Shown here piece after piece: positions 26,685-35,751 of a DNA stretch of 64,000 bases (the first letter of the stretch is position 1; the number at the start of each line of letters is the position of its first letter). Below the pieces are notes generated by a model that saw only the letters and a program-made list of their open reading frames with translations, did no database searches and was not told the origin of the DNA. A program made the position numbers and the translations under genes. The stretch is from Achromobacter xylosoxidans (GTDB taxonomy: Bacteria; Pseudomonadota; Gammaproteobacteria; Burkholderiales; Burkholderiaceae_B), in NCBI RefSeq assembly GCF_001457475.1, contig NZ_LN831029.1, positions 1,922,001 through 1,986,000 of the forward strand, written 5' to 3'.

Positions 26685-27989
26685 ATGAATCCCATGAAAG
26701 TGGGCCTGCTCGGCCTGGGCGTGGTCGGCGGCGGCACCTGGACGGTGCTGTCGCGCAATGCGGAAGAGATCGCGCGCCGCGCCGGTCGCCGCATTGAAGT
26801 GACCCGCGCCGCCGTGCGCGACGTGCCCAAGGCGCGCGCCCGCGTCGGCGACACGCTGCCCGTGGACACCGACGTGCACGCGCTGGTGCGCGATCCCGAG
26901 ATCGACATCGTGGTCGAGCTGATCGGCGGCGATACCCTGGCGCGCGAGCTGGTGCTGGAAGCCATCGCCAACGGCAAGCACGTGGTCACCGCCAACAAGG
27001 CGCTGCTGGCCAAGCACGGCAACGAGATCTTCGCCGCGGCCTCCGAGCGCGGCGTGATGGTGGCGTTCGAAGCCGCCGTCGCCGGCGGCATCCCCATCAT
27101 CAAGGCCATCCGCGAAGGCCTGACCGCCAACCGCATCCAGTGGGTCGCCGGCATCATCAACGGCACCACCAATTTCATCCTGTCGGAAATGCGCTCGCGC
27201 GGCCTGCCGTTCGCCGACGTGCTGGCCGAGGCCCAGCGCCTGGGTTACGCCGAAGCCGATCCCACGTTCGACGTGGAAGGCGTCGACGCCGCGCACAAGC
27301 TGACGCTGCTGGCCTCGCTGGCCTTCGGCGTGCCGGTGCAGTTCGACCGCGCGTACATCGAAGGCATCTCGCAGCTGGCCGCCGAGGACATCGAGCACGC
27401 CGAGCGCCTGGGCTACCGCATCAAGCTGCTGGGCATCACCAAACGCCGCGCCGACGGCATCGAGCTGCGCGTGCATCCGGCGCTGGTGCCGGCCGAGCGC
27501 CTGCTGGCCAACGTCGAAGGCGCGATGAACGCGGTGCTGGTCAAGGGCGACGCCGTCGGCCCGACGCTGTACTACGGCCAGGGCGCCGGCGAAGAGCCGA
27601 CCGCCTCGGCGGTGGTGGCCGACCTGGTCGACGTGACCCGCCTGCACACCGCCGATCCGGGCAACCGCGTGCCGCACCTGGCGTTCCAGCCGGACGCCAT
27701 GGCCGACACGCCGATCCTGCCGATCGAGCAGGTCAGCACGTCGTACTACCTGCGCCTGCGCGTGGACGACCAGCCGGGCGTGCTGGCCGACATCGCGCGC
27801 CTCCTGGCCGACCGCTCCATCTCGATCGGCTCGATGATCCAGCAGCCTTCGCACATCGGCGGCGCGGACATCATCTTCCTGACGCATGAAGCGGTGGAAG
27901 GCAACGTCAACCAGGCCATCGAGCGCATCGAGGCCTTGCCCTTTGTCCGTTCCAAGGTCACGCGCCTGCGCGTGGAGCATTTGGTATGA
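26685..27989 (+). CDS. hom: Homoserine dehydrogenase
   Basis: 434 residues from ATG 26685 (MNPMKVGLLGLGVVGGGTW), preceded by GGAGGG. An in-frame ATG at 26646 with its own GGAGA would give 447 residues and cannot be excluded. NAD(P)-binding GLGVVGGG is at the N-terminus; the catalytic region has NGTTNFILSEM and AEADPTFDVEG; the C-terminal ACT domain (RLRVDDQPGVLADIARLLAD) is the threonine feedback site. It reduces aspartate semialdehyde to homoserine. thrC follows after a 123-base gap filled by a dispersed repeat. Confidence 0.95.
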   Translation: MNPMKVGLLGLGVVGGGTWTVLSRNAEEIARRAGRRIEVTRAAVRDVPKARARVGDTLPVDTDVHALVRDPEIDIVVELIGGDTLARELVLEAIANGKHVVTANKALLAKHGNEIFAAASERGVMVAFEAAVAGGIPIIKAIREGLTANRIQWVAGIINGTTNFILSEMRSRGLPFADVLAEAQRLGYAEADPTFDVEGVDAAHKLTLLASLAFGVPVQFDRAYIEGISQLAAEDIEHAERLGYRIKLLGITKRRADGIELRVHPALVPAERLLANVEGAMNAVLVKGDAVGPTLYYGQGAGEEPTASAVVADLVDVTRLHTADPGNRVPHLAFQPDAMADTPILPIEQVSTSYYLRLRVDDQPGVLADIARLLADRSISIGSMIQQPSHIGGADIIFLTHEAVEGNVNQAIERIEALPFVRSKVTRLRVEHLV

Positions 27990-27992
27990 GGA

Positions 27993-28068
27993 AGGCCCAC
28001 CCCCGAAGCGCCCGCGGCGCCTCCCCCTCAAGGGGGCACCGGCGGCGGCCCGGCGGAGCCGGCTCCGC
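27993..28068 (+). repeat. Dispersed GC-rich intergenic repeat, copy 2
   Basis: It begins four bases after the hom stop with AGGCCCACCCCCGAAGCGCC, identical to copy 1. It continues with a CCTCCCCCTCAAGGGGGCACC hairpin-like stretch, absent from copy 1, and a CGGCGGAGCCGGCTCCGC stem at 28051-28068. It separates hom from thrC and may act as an mRNA hairpin in the transcript. Confidence 0.7.
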
Positions 28069-28112
28069 GCGGCCTGGCTTGGCGGGACGCAGTGCATTGT
28101 GGAGTCAATGAC

Positions 28113-29522
28113 ATGAACTACATTTCTACGCGGGGGGGCATGGCGCCCCTGCCGTTTTCCGACATCCTGCTCGAAGGGCTGGCGCCGGACGGCGGCCTGG
28201 CCGTGCCGGAACAGTTGCCGCAGATTTCGGCCGAGACGCTGGAATCGTGGCGCGGCCTGTCGTACGCCGACCTGGCGTTCGAAGTGCTGTCGCGCTTTGC
28301 CACCGACATCCCGGCCGAGGACCTGCGCCGCCTGACCCGCGCCGCCTACACCCCGCAGATCTTCAACAGCGAAGACATCGTCCCGCTGCGTCCGCTGAAC
28401 GACGGCCTGTCGCTGCTGGGGCTGTCCGAAGGCCCGACGCTGGCCTTCAAGGACATGGCCATGCAGTTCCTGGGCCAGGTGTTCGAATACGTGCTGACCC
28501 GCCGCGGCACCACGCTCAACATCGTTGGCGCCACCTCCGGCGACACCGGTTCGGCGGCCGAATACGCGCTGCGCGGCAAACGCGGCGTGGCCGTGTTCAT
28601 GCTGTCGCCGCACGGCCGCATGAGCGCGTTCCAGCGCGCCCAGATGTACTCGCTGCAGGACGAGAACATCCACAACATCGCGGTGCGCGGCGTGTTCGAC
28701 GAAGCCCAGGACATCGTCAAGGCGCTGGCCGGCGACCTGGCTTTCAAGGCCAAGTACCGCCTGGGCGCGGTCAACTCGATCAACTGGGCGCGCATCGCCG
28801 CCCAGGTGGTGTACTACTTCCACGGCTGGCTGCGCGCCACCGACAAGCCGGGCCAGCAGGTCTCGTTCACGGTGCCCTCGGGCAACTTCGGCAACATCCT
28901 GTCGGGCCACATCGCCCGCGGCATGGGCCTGCCGGTGCGCCGCCTGGTGCTGGCCACCAACGAGAACAACGTGCTGGAAGAGTTCTTCCGCACTGGCATC
29001 TACCGTCCGCGCCCGGCCGAACAGACCTACGCCACCTCCAGCCCGTCGATGGACATTTCGCGCGCCTCGAACTTCGAGCGCTTCGTGTTCGACCTGGTGG
29101 GCCGCGACGCCGGCCGCGTCAAGGCGCTGTGGGCCGACATGGCGCGCGATGGTTTCTTCGACCTGTCGGCGCTCAAGCCGCAATTCGAGGCGCAGTACGG
29201 CTTCGTCTCGGGCGCCAGCACGCACGAAGACCGCCTGGCCACCATCCGTTCGCTCTACGACGAGACCGGCGTGCTGGTCGATCCGCACACCGCCGACGGC
29301 GTCAAGGTCGCGCGCGAGCACGTCGAACCCGGCGTGCCGATGCTGGTGCTGGAAACCGCCTTGCCGGCCAAGTTCTCGGAAACCATCGAGGCCGCGCTGG
29401 GCCGTCCGGCCACGCCGCCTGGCAACCTGGCCAACCTGGAATCCTTGCCGCAGCGCGTCGAAGTCATGGACTGCGATGCCGCCGCCGTGCGCCGCTACAT
29501 CGAGGCGCACGCCAAGGTGTAA
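28113..29522 (+). CDS. thrC: Threonine synthase
   Basis: 469 residues from ATG 28113 (MNYISTRGGMAPLPFSDILLEGLAPDGG in outline). The PLP lysine is in LAFKDMAMQFLGQ, followed by VGATSGDTGSAAEYALRGK and VPSGNFGNILSGHIA. The length matches the longer gamma/beta-proteobacterial ThrC group. It converts O-phosphohomoserine to threonine. It is preceded by GGAG in GTGGAGTCAATGAC and followed 27 bases later by a strong terminator, which ends the hom-thrC unit. thrB is not in the window. Confidence 0.96.
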   Translation: MNYISTRGGMAPLPFSDILLEGLAPDGGLAVPEQLPQISAETLESWRGLSYADLAFEVLSRFATDIPAEDLRRLTRAAYTPQIFNSEDIVPLRPLNDGLSLLGLSEGPTLAFKDMAMQFLGQVFEYVLTRRGTTLNIVGATSGDTGSAAEYALRGKRGVAVFMLSPHGRMSAFQRAQMYSLQDENIHNIAVRGVFDEAQDIVKALAGDLAFKAKYRLGAVNSINWARIAAQVVYYFHGWLRATDKPGQQVSFTVPSGNFGNILSGHIARGMGLPVRRLVLATNENNVLEEFFRTGIYRPRPAEQTYATSSPSMDISRASNFERFVFDLVGRDAGRVKALWADMARDGFFDLSALKPQFEAQYGFVSGASTHEDRLATIRSLYDETGVLVDPHTADGVKVAREHVEPGVPMLVLETALPAKFSETIEAALGRPATPPGNLANLESLPQRVEVMDCDAAAVRRYIEAHAKV

Positions 29523-29549
29523 AGGCAGCTTGCGGTTGTATGGGGTTGC

Positions 29550-29584
29550 AACCCCTCGCCGGTGTGAACCGCGAGGGGTTTTTT
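29550..29584 (+). terminator. Rho-independent terminator after thrC
   Basis: AACCCCTCGC (29550-29559) pairs with GCGAGGGGTT (29571-29580), followed by a run of six T. Confidence 0.95.
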
Positions 29585-29676
29585 ACGTTCATACGCATTT
29601 TGGCCACATGCCGTCACTTTTTCCGGGCGGTCATCCGATAAAGTGAATTCACCATTCACAATCGGAGAACACGCCC

Positions 29677-29898
29677 ATGAATCTGAAGACCATGACGTTG
29701 GCCCTGGTGGTGACCGGAGTAGGGGTGCTGGCCGGATGCTCGTCGCCCTCGGTTATTCAGCAACGGGACGGGACCTCGACCGTGACGCCCGACGAGCCGA
29801 CCTACGACAAGAAGTCCGGCATGTACGAATACGACAAGGACGGCAAGAAGGTCCAGATCAACAAGGACGACGTGAAGTCCATCGAAGAGGTCAAGTAA
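29677..29898 (+). CDS. YgdI/YgdR-type small lipoprotein
   Basis: 73 residues: signal peptide with lipobox LAGC (cleavage before Cys21), then a short SH3-like domain rich in charged residues (VIQQRDGTSTVTPDEPTYD, YEYDKDGKKVQINKDDV). This is the DUF903/YgdR pattern; an outer-membrane or inner-membrane lipoprotein of unknown role. It stands alone with its own terminator. Confidence 0.88.
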   Translation: MNLKTMTLALVVTGVGVLAGCSSPSVIQQRDGTSTVTPDEPTYDKKSGMYEYDKDGKKVQINKDDVKSIEEVK

Positions 29899-29921
29899 CC
29901 CCTTCGCGGGATCTGGATGAA

Positions 29922-29949
29922 AAAAGCCCCGGCTCAGGCCGGGGCTTTT
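29922..29949. terminator. Bidirectional terminator between ygdR-like gene and fbp
   Basis: GCCCCGGC (29926-29933) pairs with GCCGGGGC (29938-29945), extended by four A on the left and four T on the right, so it works on both strands of this convergent pair. Confidence 0.93.
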
Positions 29950-29969
29950 CGTTTGGCCGCGTGCGTGGC

Positions 29970-30989
29970 TTACTTGCCCGCGTCCTCGGCGTGGTAGCGG
30001 CCCACGCGCTCGACTTCGTTCTTCGAGCCCAGGATCACGCTGACGCGCTGGTGCAGCTTTTCCGGCTGGATGTCCATGATGCGCTGGGTGCCGTTGATGG
30101 AGGCGCCGCCGGCCTGTTCGATGAGGAAGCTCATGGGGTTGGCTTCGTACATCAGGCGCAGCTTGCCGGCCTTGCCCGGCTCGCGCGCGTCCCAGGGGTA
30201 CATGAAGATGCCGCCGCGGGTCAGGATGCGATGCACGTCGGCCACCATCGAGGCGATCCAGCGCATGTTGTAGTCCTTGCCCAGGGGGCCGGTGGAGCCG
30301 GCCAGGCAGTCGTCGATGTAGCGCTTGACCGGGGCGGCCCAGTGGCGCATGTTCGACATGTTGATGGCGAATTCCTTGGTGTCCTCCGGCACGCGGATGT
30401 TCTCGTGGGTCAGCACCCACGAGCCCATTTCGCGGTCCAGCGTGAAGCCGACCACGCCGTTGCCGATGGTCAGCACCAGCATGGTCTGCGGGCCGTAGAC
30501 GGCATAGCCGGCCACCACCTGCTTGTTGCCCGGCTGCAGGAAGTCGGCCTCACAGACCGGCGCGCCCGACACGTTGTGAGGAGCGTGCAGCACCGAGAAG
30601 ATGGTGCCGATCGACACGTTCACGTCGATGTTCGACGAGCCGTCCAGCGGATCGAACAGCAGCAGGTATTCGCCCTTGGGGTAGCGGTTCGGAATCAGGT
30701 GGATGGTCTCCATCTCTTCCGAGGCCATGGCCGCAAGATGGCCGCCCCATTCGTTGGCTTCGAGCAGGATCTCGTTGGACAGCACGTCCAGCTTCTTCTG
30801 CACTTCGCCCTGCACGTTCTCGCTTTCGAGGCTGCCCAGGACGCCGCCGAGCGCGCCCTTGCTGACCGCGTGGCTGATCGCCTTGCAGGCGCGCGCCACG
30901 ACTTCGATGAGCAGCCGCACTTCGGGGGCCAGGGCCTGCGCGGAGCGTTGCTGCTCCACCAGGTATTGGGTAAGTGTTTTACGTTTCAA
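29970..30989 (-). CDS. fbp: Class I fructose-1,6-bisphosphatase
   Basis: 339 residues, normal for the class I enzyme. The metal-site segment [20 protein letters not shown] with its aspartates is intact, and [20 protein letters not shown] and [15 protein letters not shown] near the C-terminus are typical. It removes the 1-phosphate from fructose-1,6-bisphosphate in gluconeogenesis. The gene starts 10 bases after the pepN stop, so the two are co-transcribed. Confidence 0.97.
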   Translation of the reverse strand: MKRKTLTQYLVEQQRSAQALAPEVRLLIEVVARACKAISHAVSKGALGGVLGSLESENVQGEVQKKLDVLSNEILLEANEWGGHLAAMASEEMETIHLIPNRYPKGEYLLLFDPLDGSSNIDVNVSIGTIFSVLHAPHNVSGAPVCEADFLQPGNKQVVAGYAVYGPQTMLVLTIGNGVVGFTLDREMGSWVLTHENIRVPEDTKEFAINMSNMRHWAAPVKRYIDDCLAGSTGPLGKDYNMRWIASMVADVHRILTRGGIFMYPWDAREPGKAGKLRLMYEANPMSFLIEQAGGASINGTQRIMDIQPEKLHQRVSVILGSKNEVERVGRYHAEDAGK

Positions 30990-30999
30990 GAGGTTCTCC

Positions 31000-33705
31000 C
31001 TATGCTGCGAATTCTAAAGCCTTGGATACGATTTCCTGCACGTTGCGCGACAGCCCCTCGTGGCCGCGCACCCGCTGCAGGGCTTCCTGCATGGGGCCGC
31101 GCAGGGCGGGCACGTAGCGCGACCAGTTGTCCAGGGCGCGCGCCAGGCGCGCCGCGATTTCGGGATTGAGCGCATCCAGCGCCAGCACCTGCTCGGCCCA
31201 GAAGGCGTAGCCCGATCCATCCGGATGGTGCATGCCGCGGGCGTTGTTCAGGCAGAACTGGAAAATCAGCGCGCGCGCCCGGTTGGGATTGCGCAGCGTG
31301 AAGGCCGGGTGCGTCATCAGCTCGCGCGCGGTTTGCACCGTGGTGTAGCGCGCCGCGGCCTGCAACGCGAACCACTTGTCCACCACCAGCGCGTTGTCGC
31401 GCCACTTGTCGTAGAACGCGGCCAGCGCCTGTTGCGGGAAATCGCCCTGGCCGTAGTTGATCAGGGCCGACAGCGCCGCCATGCTGTCGGTCATGTTGCC
31501 GGCGTGCTCGTATTGCTGCTCGGCCAGGCGCTGCGCCTCGTGCTCGCCGGCCGCCATCAGATGGCTGAGCGCCAGGTTCTTCATCGCGCGCTTGCTGGCC
31601 GGCACTGGCGCGGGGCTGTATGCGCCCGGCGTCTGGTTGTCATCGAAGGCCTGGCGGAATTCGGCCGCCAACTGCCGGCCCAGCTCGGCGCGCAGGAAGT
31701 CGCGCGCCACCGCCAGCGCCGGCGGATCAACGGCCTGCATGCGTTCGGCCAGCGTCTTTTCCGACGGCAGCGCCAGGGCGCGGGCGCGGTAGGCGGCATC
31801 CAGCGCCGGGTCGATCAACAGCGCGCGCCAGGCGGCGATGAAGGCCGGGGCGGCGTGCAGCGTGCGGCCGGCCTGGCGCGCCTCGGCCAGCGCCAGGATC
31901 TGGCGGGTGGCCAGTTCCTGGCCGGCTTCCCAGCGCGCGAAGGGGTTGCCGTCGTGGGCCGACAGCAGCGCCAGTTCCTCGTCGCTCCAGTCGTAATCGA
32001 CGATCACCGGCGCGGAAAAATCGCGCAGCAGCGAAGGCACTGGCATCTCGTCGATGCCGTCGAAATGCCATTGCTGGGTCTGCGTGGTCAGCTCCAGCAG
32101 CGCCGTGTCACGCTCCACGCCGTCGAGCCGCAGGGGCAGGGCGCGGCCATGGCGGTCCAGCAGGCCGATGGCGAACGGGATGTGGTACGGCGCCTTGACG
32201 AAGCCGGCGGGGGCCTTCTTCTCGACGCCGACCGGCTGGCATTCCTGCGACAGCGTCACGGTGCAGCGGCGCGCCGCGGCGTCGTGCGTCAGCTTGACCG
32301 TCACGCGCGGCGTGCCCGCCTGGCGGTACCAGTTGCGGAACACCGACAGATCACGGCCCGGGTGCTGGCGCGTGTAGACCGATTCCATGGCGGCGACGAA
32401 GTCATCGCAGGTCACGGCCTGGCCGTCGTGGCGGCGGAAATACTCGTCCATGCCGGCGCGAAAGCCCGCCTCGCCCAGCAGCGTGTGCTGCATGCGGATG
32501 ACTTCGGCGCCTTTCTCGTACACCGTGGCGGTATAGAAATTGCCGATTTCCTGGTAGCTGTCGGGGCGGATCGGGTGGGCCATCGGGCCCGCGTCCTCGG
32601 GGAACTGCGCCGCGCGCAGCGTCACCACGTCGTCGATGCGCTTGACCGCGCGGGCGCTGGCGGCAGCGGCCTCGTCCATGTCCTGCGCCATCATGTCGGC
32701 GCTGAATTCCTGGTCGCGGAAGACCGTCAGGCCTTCCTTCAGGCTCAACTGGAACCAGTCGCGGCAGGTGACGCGGTTGCCGGTCCAGTTGTGGAAGTAC
32801 TCGTGGCCGATGACCGATTCGATGCCTTCGTAGTTGGCGTCCGTGGCGGTATCCGCGTCGGCCAGCACGTAGGCGGCATTGAAAATGTTCAGACCCTTGT
32901 TCTCCATCGCGCCCATGTTGAAGTCATGGACGGCCACCACCATGAAGCGGTCCAGGTCGAGTTCCAGGCCGAAGCGGGTTTCGTCCCAGCGCAGCGCGCG
33001 CACCAGGGAATCCAGCGCCCATTCGGTCTTGGTCTCGGCGCCCGGGTCGCTGTAGACCTGCAACAACACGTCGCGGCCGCTGGCTGTCTTGACCGTGGTT
33101 TCGCGGTGGGTCAGGTTGCCGCCCACCAGGGCGAACAGGTAGCAGGGCTTGGGGAACGGATCTTCCCATTCAACCTCGTTGCGGCCGTCGGGCAGTTGGC
33201 GCGAGGCCACCAGGTTGCCGTTGGACAGCAGTACCGGGTAGGCCGGCGCGGCGCGCAAGGTCACGCGATAGCGCGACATGACGTCGGGACGGTCGGCGAA
33301 CCAGGTGATGCGGCGAAAGCCCTCGGCCTCGCATTGCGTGAAGAAATTGCCGCCCGAAACGTACAGGCCCATCAGCGTGGAGTTGGCCGAGGGTTTGCAG
33401 CGGCTGACGATCTCGACGGTGGCCTCGGCGGGCAGGCCGTACAGCGCCAGGCTGTGTTCGGACAGGTGGTAGCGGTCGGGGGGCAGCGCCTGGCCATCCA
33501 CCGCTACCGAAACGAGTTCCAGCTCTTCGCCATCGAGCACCAGCGCGGCGTCGGCGCTGGCCTCGGCTTTGCGCCGGACCTGCATGACGCAGCGGACTTC
33601 GGTGCTGTCGGGCGCGAGATCGAAGGCGAGGGAAACCTGCGGGATGTCGTAGGGGTAGGGCTGGTAATCCTTGCGGTATACGGTAACGGGCGTGTCGGTG
33701 CGCAT
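31000..33705 (-). CDS. pepN: Aminopeptidase N (M1 family)
   Basis: 901 residues from the ATG with complement at 33703-33705 ([20 protein letters not shown]); the frame is open 31 codons further without family similarity. M1 motifs are the exopeptidase loop GAMENKGLN and the zinc site HEYFH with the downstream Glu in [14 protein letters not shown]. The C-terminal half is the helical DUF3458 domain of PepN. It is a cytoplasmic broad-specificity aminopeptidase. It is followed by fbp with a 10-base gap. Confidence 0.96.
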   Translation of the reverse strand: MRTDTPVTVYRKDYQPYPYDIPQVSLAFDLAPDSTEVRCVMQVRRKAEASADAALVLDGEELELVSVAVDGQALPPDRYHLSEHSLALYGLPAEATVEIVSRCKPSANSTLMGLYVSGGNFFTQCEAEGFRRITWFADRPDVMSRYRVTLRAAPAYPVLLSNGNLVASRQLPDGRNEVEWEDPFPKPCYLFALVGGNLTHRETTVKTASGRDVLLQVYSDPGAETKTEWALDSLVRALRWDETRFGLELDLDRFMVVAVHDFNMGAMENKGLNIFNAAYVLADADTATDANYEGIESVIGHEYFHNWTGNRVTCRDWFQLSLKEGLTVFRDQEFSADMMAQDMDEAAAASARAVKRIDDVVTLRAAQFPEDAGPMAHPIRPDSYQEIGNFYTATVYEKGAEVIRMQHTLLGEAGFRAGMDEYFRRHDGQAVTCDDFVAAMESVYTRQHPGRDLSVFRNWYRQAGTPRVTVKLTHDAAARRCTVTLSQECQPVGVEKKAPAGFVKAPYHIPFAIGLLDRHGRALPLRLDGVERDTALLELTTQTQQWHFDGIDEMPVPSLLRDFSAPVIVDYDWSDEELALLSAHDGNPFARWEAGQELATRQILALAEARQAGRTLHAAPAFIAAWRALLIDPALDAAYRARALALPSEKTLAERMQAVDPPALAVARDFLRAELGRQLAAEFRQAFDDNQTPGAYSPAPVPASKRAMKNLALSHLMAAGEHEAQRLAEQQYEHAGNMTDSMAALSALINYGQGDFPQQALAAFYDKWRDNALVVDKWFALQAAARYTTVQTARELMTHPAFTLRNPNRARALIFQFCLNNARGMHHPDGSGYAFWAEQVLALDALNPEIAARLARALDNWSRYVPALRGPMQEALQRVRGHEGLSRNVQEIVSKALEFAA

Positions 33706-33857
33706 GGGATTGCAGTCCTGTATGAACGAGAGTCCTATTGTAGTGGCTGGGTCGGCGGGCGCAGGGCTGCAAGGCGTCGCAAGGCGTAAACTTTCCACGG
33801 GCCGCGCGGTCCAAGCTCAGTATGATGGGCGCCGTTGCGCGCGATGAGGAGTTGCAA

Positions 33858-34496
33858 ATGTTCCGTTCTTTCCCGTTCAATACCGGCCGCTGGGCGGCCG
33901 TCCTGGCCGTATTCGGGGCACTGGTGCTGAGCGGATGCGCCACCCCCACCGTATCGGCGCGCGTCACCTCGTTCCAGCAATGGCCTGCCGGGGTCGAAGG
34001 CCAGACTTACCAATTCGTGCCGGCCGAGCCGTCGCAGGCCAATAACCTCGAATACCAGTCCTACCAGGACATGGTTCGCGCCGGTATCGGCGCCACCGGA
34101 CTGGTGGAAGCCCAGGGCGGCGCCAAGGCCCGTTTCAATGTCTCGTTCCGTTATGGCACGACGCAGACGCAGGTCATGGTGCGGCGCCCGTACGATCCGT
34201 ATTTCAATGGCGGTTACGGTTATGGCGGTTTCTACGGCCCGCGTCCCTGGGGTGGTTACTACGGCTACTGGGGCCCCGAATGGGTCGACGTGCCCGTGGT
34301 GGCCCAGCGCAATACGCTCACGCTGCAGATCCACGACAGCCAGCGGGGCGGGGCCGAAGTCTATCGGTCCAGCGCTTTCATACTCAGCGAGCAGGACAAT
34401 TTCATGCGCATGATGCCCTATCTGGTTCGTGCAATATTTGACAACTTTCCAGGAAATAATGGCGCCGAGCGCGAAATCCAATTCCCGGTTCAGTAA
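33858..34496 (+). CDS. DUF4136 domain-containing lipoprotein
   Basis: 212 residues from ATG 33858, preceded by GAGGAG; ATG 33822 in frame is less likely because it would put 12 polar residues before the signal peptide. The signal ends in the lipobox LSGC. The mature part begins with TPTVSARVTSFQQWP and contains a Gly/Tyr-rich block (GGYGYGGFYGPRPWGGYYG). The family fold is a lipid-anchored beta domain of unknown function. It is divergent from pepN and convergent with H-NS across a terminator. Confidence 0.85.
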   Translation: MFRSFPFNTGRWAAVLAVFGALVLSGCATPTVSARVTSFQQWPAGVEGQTYQFVPAEPSQANNLEYQSYQDMVRAGIGATGLVEAQGGAKARFNVSFRYGTTQTQVMVRRPYDPYFNGGYGYGGFYGPRPWGGYYGYWGPEWVDVPVVAQRNTLTLQIHDSQRGGAEVYRSSAFILSEQDNFMRMMPYLVRAIFDNFPGNNGAEREIQFPVQ

Positions 34497-34531
34497 ATTC
34501 CGGCAGCCCGCAAGGGTTGTTCGAAAATAAA

Positions 34532-34563
34532 AAAGGCGCACCATTTTGGTGCGCCTTTATTTT
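34532..34563. terminator. Bidirectional terminator between lipoprotein gene and hns
   Basis: AAAGGCGCACC (34532-34542) pairs with GGTGCGCCTTT (34548-34558) around ATTTT, followed by ATTTTT; A-rich on the left side, so it can act on both strands. Confidence 0.93.
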
Positions 34564-34582
34564 TCTTACTGAAAGATAGGTT

Positions 34583-34969
34583 TTATTCTTTGATAAGAAA
34601 ACTGTCGCGCGTGGCCCCCGCGGCTTCTTCCGCGGCGAGCCAGCGAGGCGCCTTGCCGCGGCCGCTCCAGGTCTCCCCGGTCTGGGGATGACGGTACTTG
34701 GGCGCAACGGCGCGTTTGGCGGCGTTGGCGGGGCGGGCGGCGGCGCCGGTCTTGCGGCGACCACCGCTGCTGGCGGTGCGAACGGATTTGCCAGCACCAA
34801 AGGCGGCGGCAATTTCTTCGGGCGTGATGTCGTACTCGCGCATCGAGGTGATGATCGAAGCGATCACCGGCTTGCGACGCTTGGTCTGGAGGACTTCAGC
34901 CTTCTTTTGGAGCTTGTTGATTTCCTTTTCGATCTTTGCTTGCAGAGCTGCGTAGGTTTCTCGGGCCAT
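34583..34969 (-). CDS. H-NS family histone-like nucleoid protein
   Basis: 128 residues. The N-terminal half is a charged coiled-coil oligomerisation domain (ALQAKIEKEINKLQKKAEVL). A flexible Ala/Lys linker leads to the C-terminal DNA-binding domain YRHPQTGETWSGRGKAPRWL, the H-NS core motif in its beta-proteobacterial form (BpH3-like). It probably silences AT-rich DNA. The gene faces a long gene-free region of lower GC, where an H-NS protein could autoregulate. Confidence 0.94.
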   Translation of the reverse strand: MARETYAALQAKIEKEINKLQKKAEVLQTKRRKPVIASIITSMREYDITPEEIAAAFGAGKSVRTASSGGRRKTGAAARPANAAKRAVAPKYRHPQTGETWSGRGKAPRWLAAEEAAGATRDSFLIKE

Positions 34970-35751
34970 GGTTATTCCTGATTATGGAACTGCTTTAATC
35001 GCCGGCGGAGTTATGTTTATTTGTTGTGCCTCGCATAATACAGAAGTTACCGAGCCATTGCCGCAGTTTCGGACTAATTACTTTGTATCAAAACCGCCTG
35101 AGAGCGTTCAGTCTTGCGGCTTCCGGCCTGGAACAAGTATTGGGAATGATATTCCCAAATTTGGGACTAATTGAAACAAGATAGTCTTTGGTTCACAGGG
35201 CGGACGAATGCTGCCGGTCGGGCGCCGAATTGCACGGTTTTGTTTCACGAAGCGAGCGGATGGGAAGGGAATCGGTATTTTTCGCGGTAACGGAACACGC
35301 CTGGCCAGGGTTTGGCAAACTCCGCGGATGAGGAATGTGCGTGGCAAATCAGTGGTAGGACGACATGGATACCGTGGCATATTCGCGGGATTTGGCCAGG
35401 GTATGCGGATTTTCATTCCCATCCTGCGAGAATGGTATGCGTGCCCCCTTGCGCCGTGTATTTTCCCGGGTGTTCATTTTGTCGTTGGGTTGTATGACAA
35501 GTTTTTGATCCAAGCGCGGCAGGCCGATTTGGCGCGTCCGGACGGCGACGGAGCCGCCGGCGTCCGGGTCGTGCCGGGGGCTTTCTTATTTTGTGCCGCG
35601 AGTCCGCAACAGTTTGGGAACAGTCCCCAATTGGTTAACTTGATAGACAATATTCGCGGCCCGGGACGCCGGACCCGTGTCGGCGTTACGATAGAGGCTT
35701 GCGTGTCACGGCTGCCGCGTTTTCCGCGCCTGCGCCCCCAAACAGAGTCCT
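34970..35751. other. 782-base gene-free region with repeated TTGGGA/TCCCAA motifs
   Basis: This stretch between divergent hns and tldD is less GC-rich than its surroundings and no open frame in it looks like a real gene. It holds the perfect inverted repeat TTGGGAAT-GAT-ATTCCCAA (35140-35158), then TTTGGGACTAATTG (35160-35173), the related TTTCGGACTAATTA (35067-35080) and the interrupted palindrome TTGGG-N7-CCCAA (35614-35630). Around 35539-35595 a GC-rich stem is followed by CTTTCTTATTTT, which could end a small RNA. These are likely regulator sites for hns, tldD or an unannotated RNA. Confidence 0.5.

Noticed and set aside
26631..29510. A 959-codon open frame on the minus strand across hom and thrC
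   Set aside because: It lies antisense to two certain genes and is His/Arg/Gly/Ala-rich with no domain. Such frames arise from GC-rich third positions.
31060..33789. A 909-codon open frame on the plus strand across pepN
   Set aside because: Antisense shadow of pepN; same biased composition and no recognisable domain.
34968..35174. A 68-codon plus-strand frame at the hns start
   Set aside because: It overlaps the hns promoter and the inverted repeat, has no ribosome site and no family resemblance.
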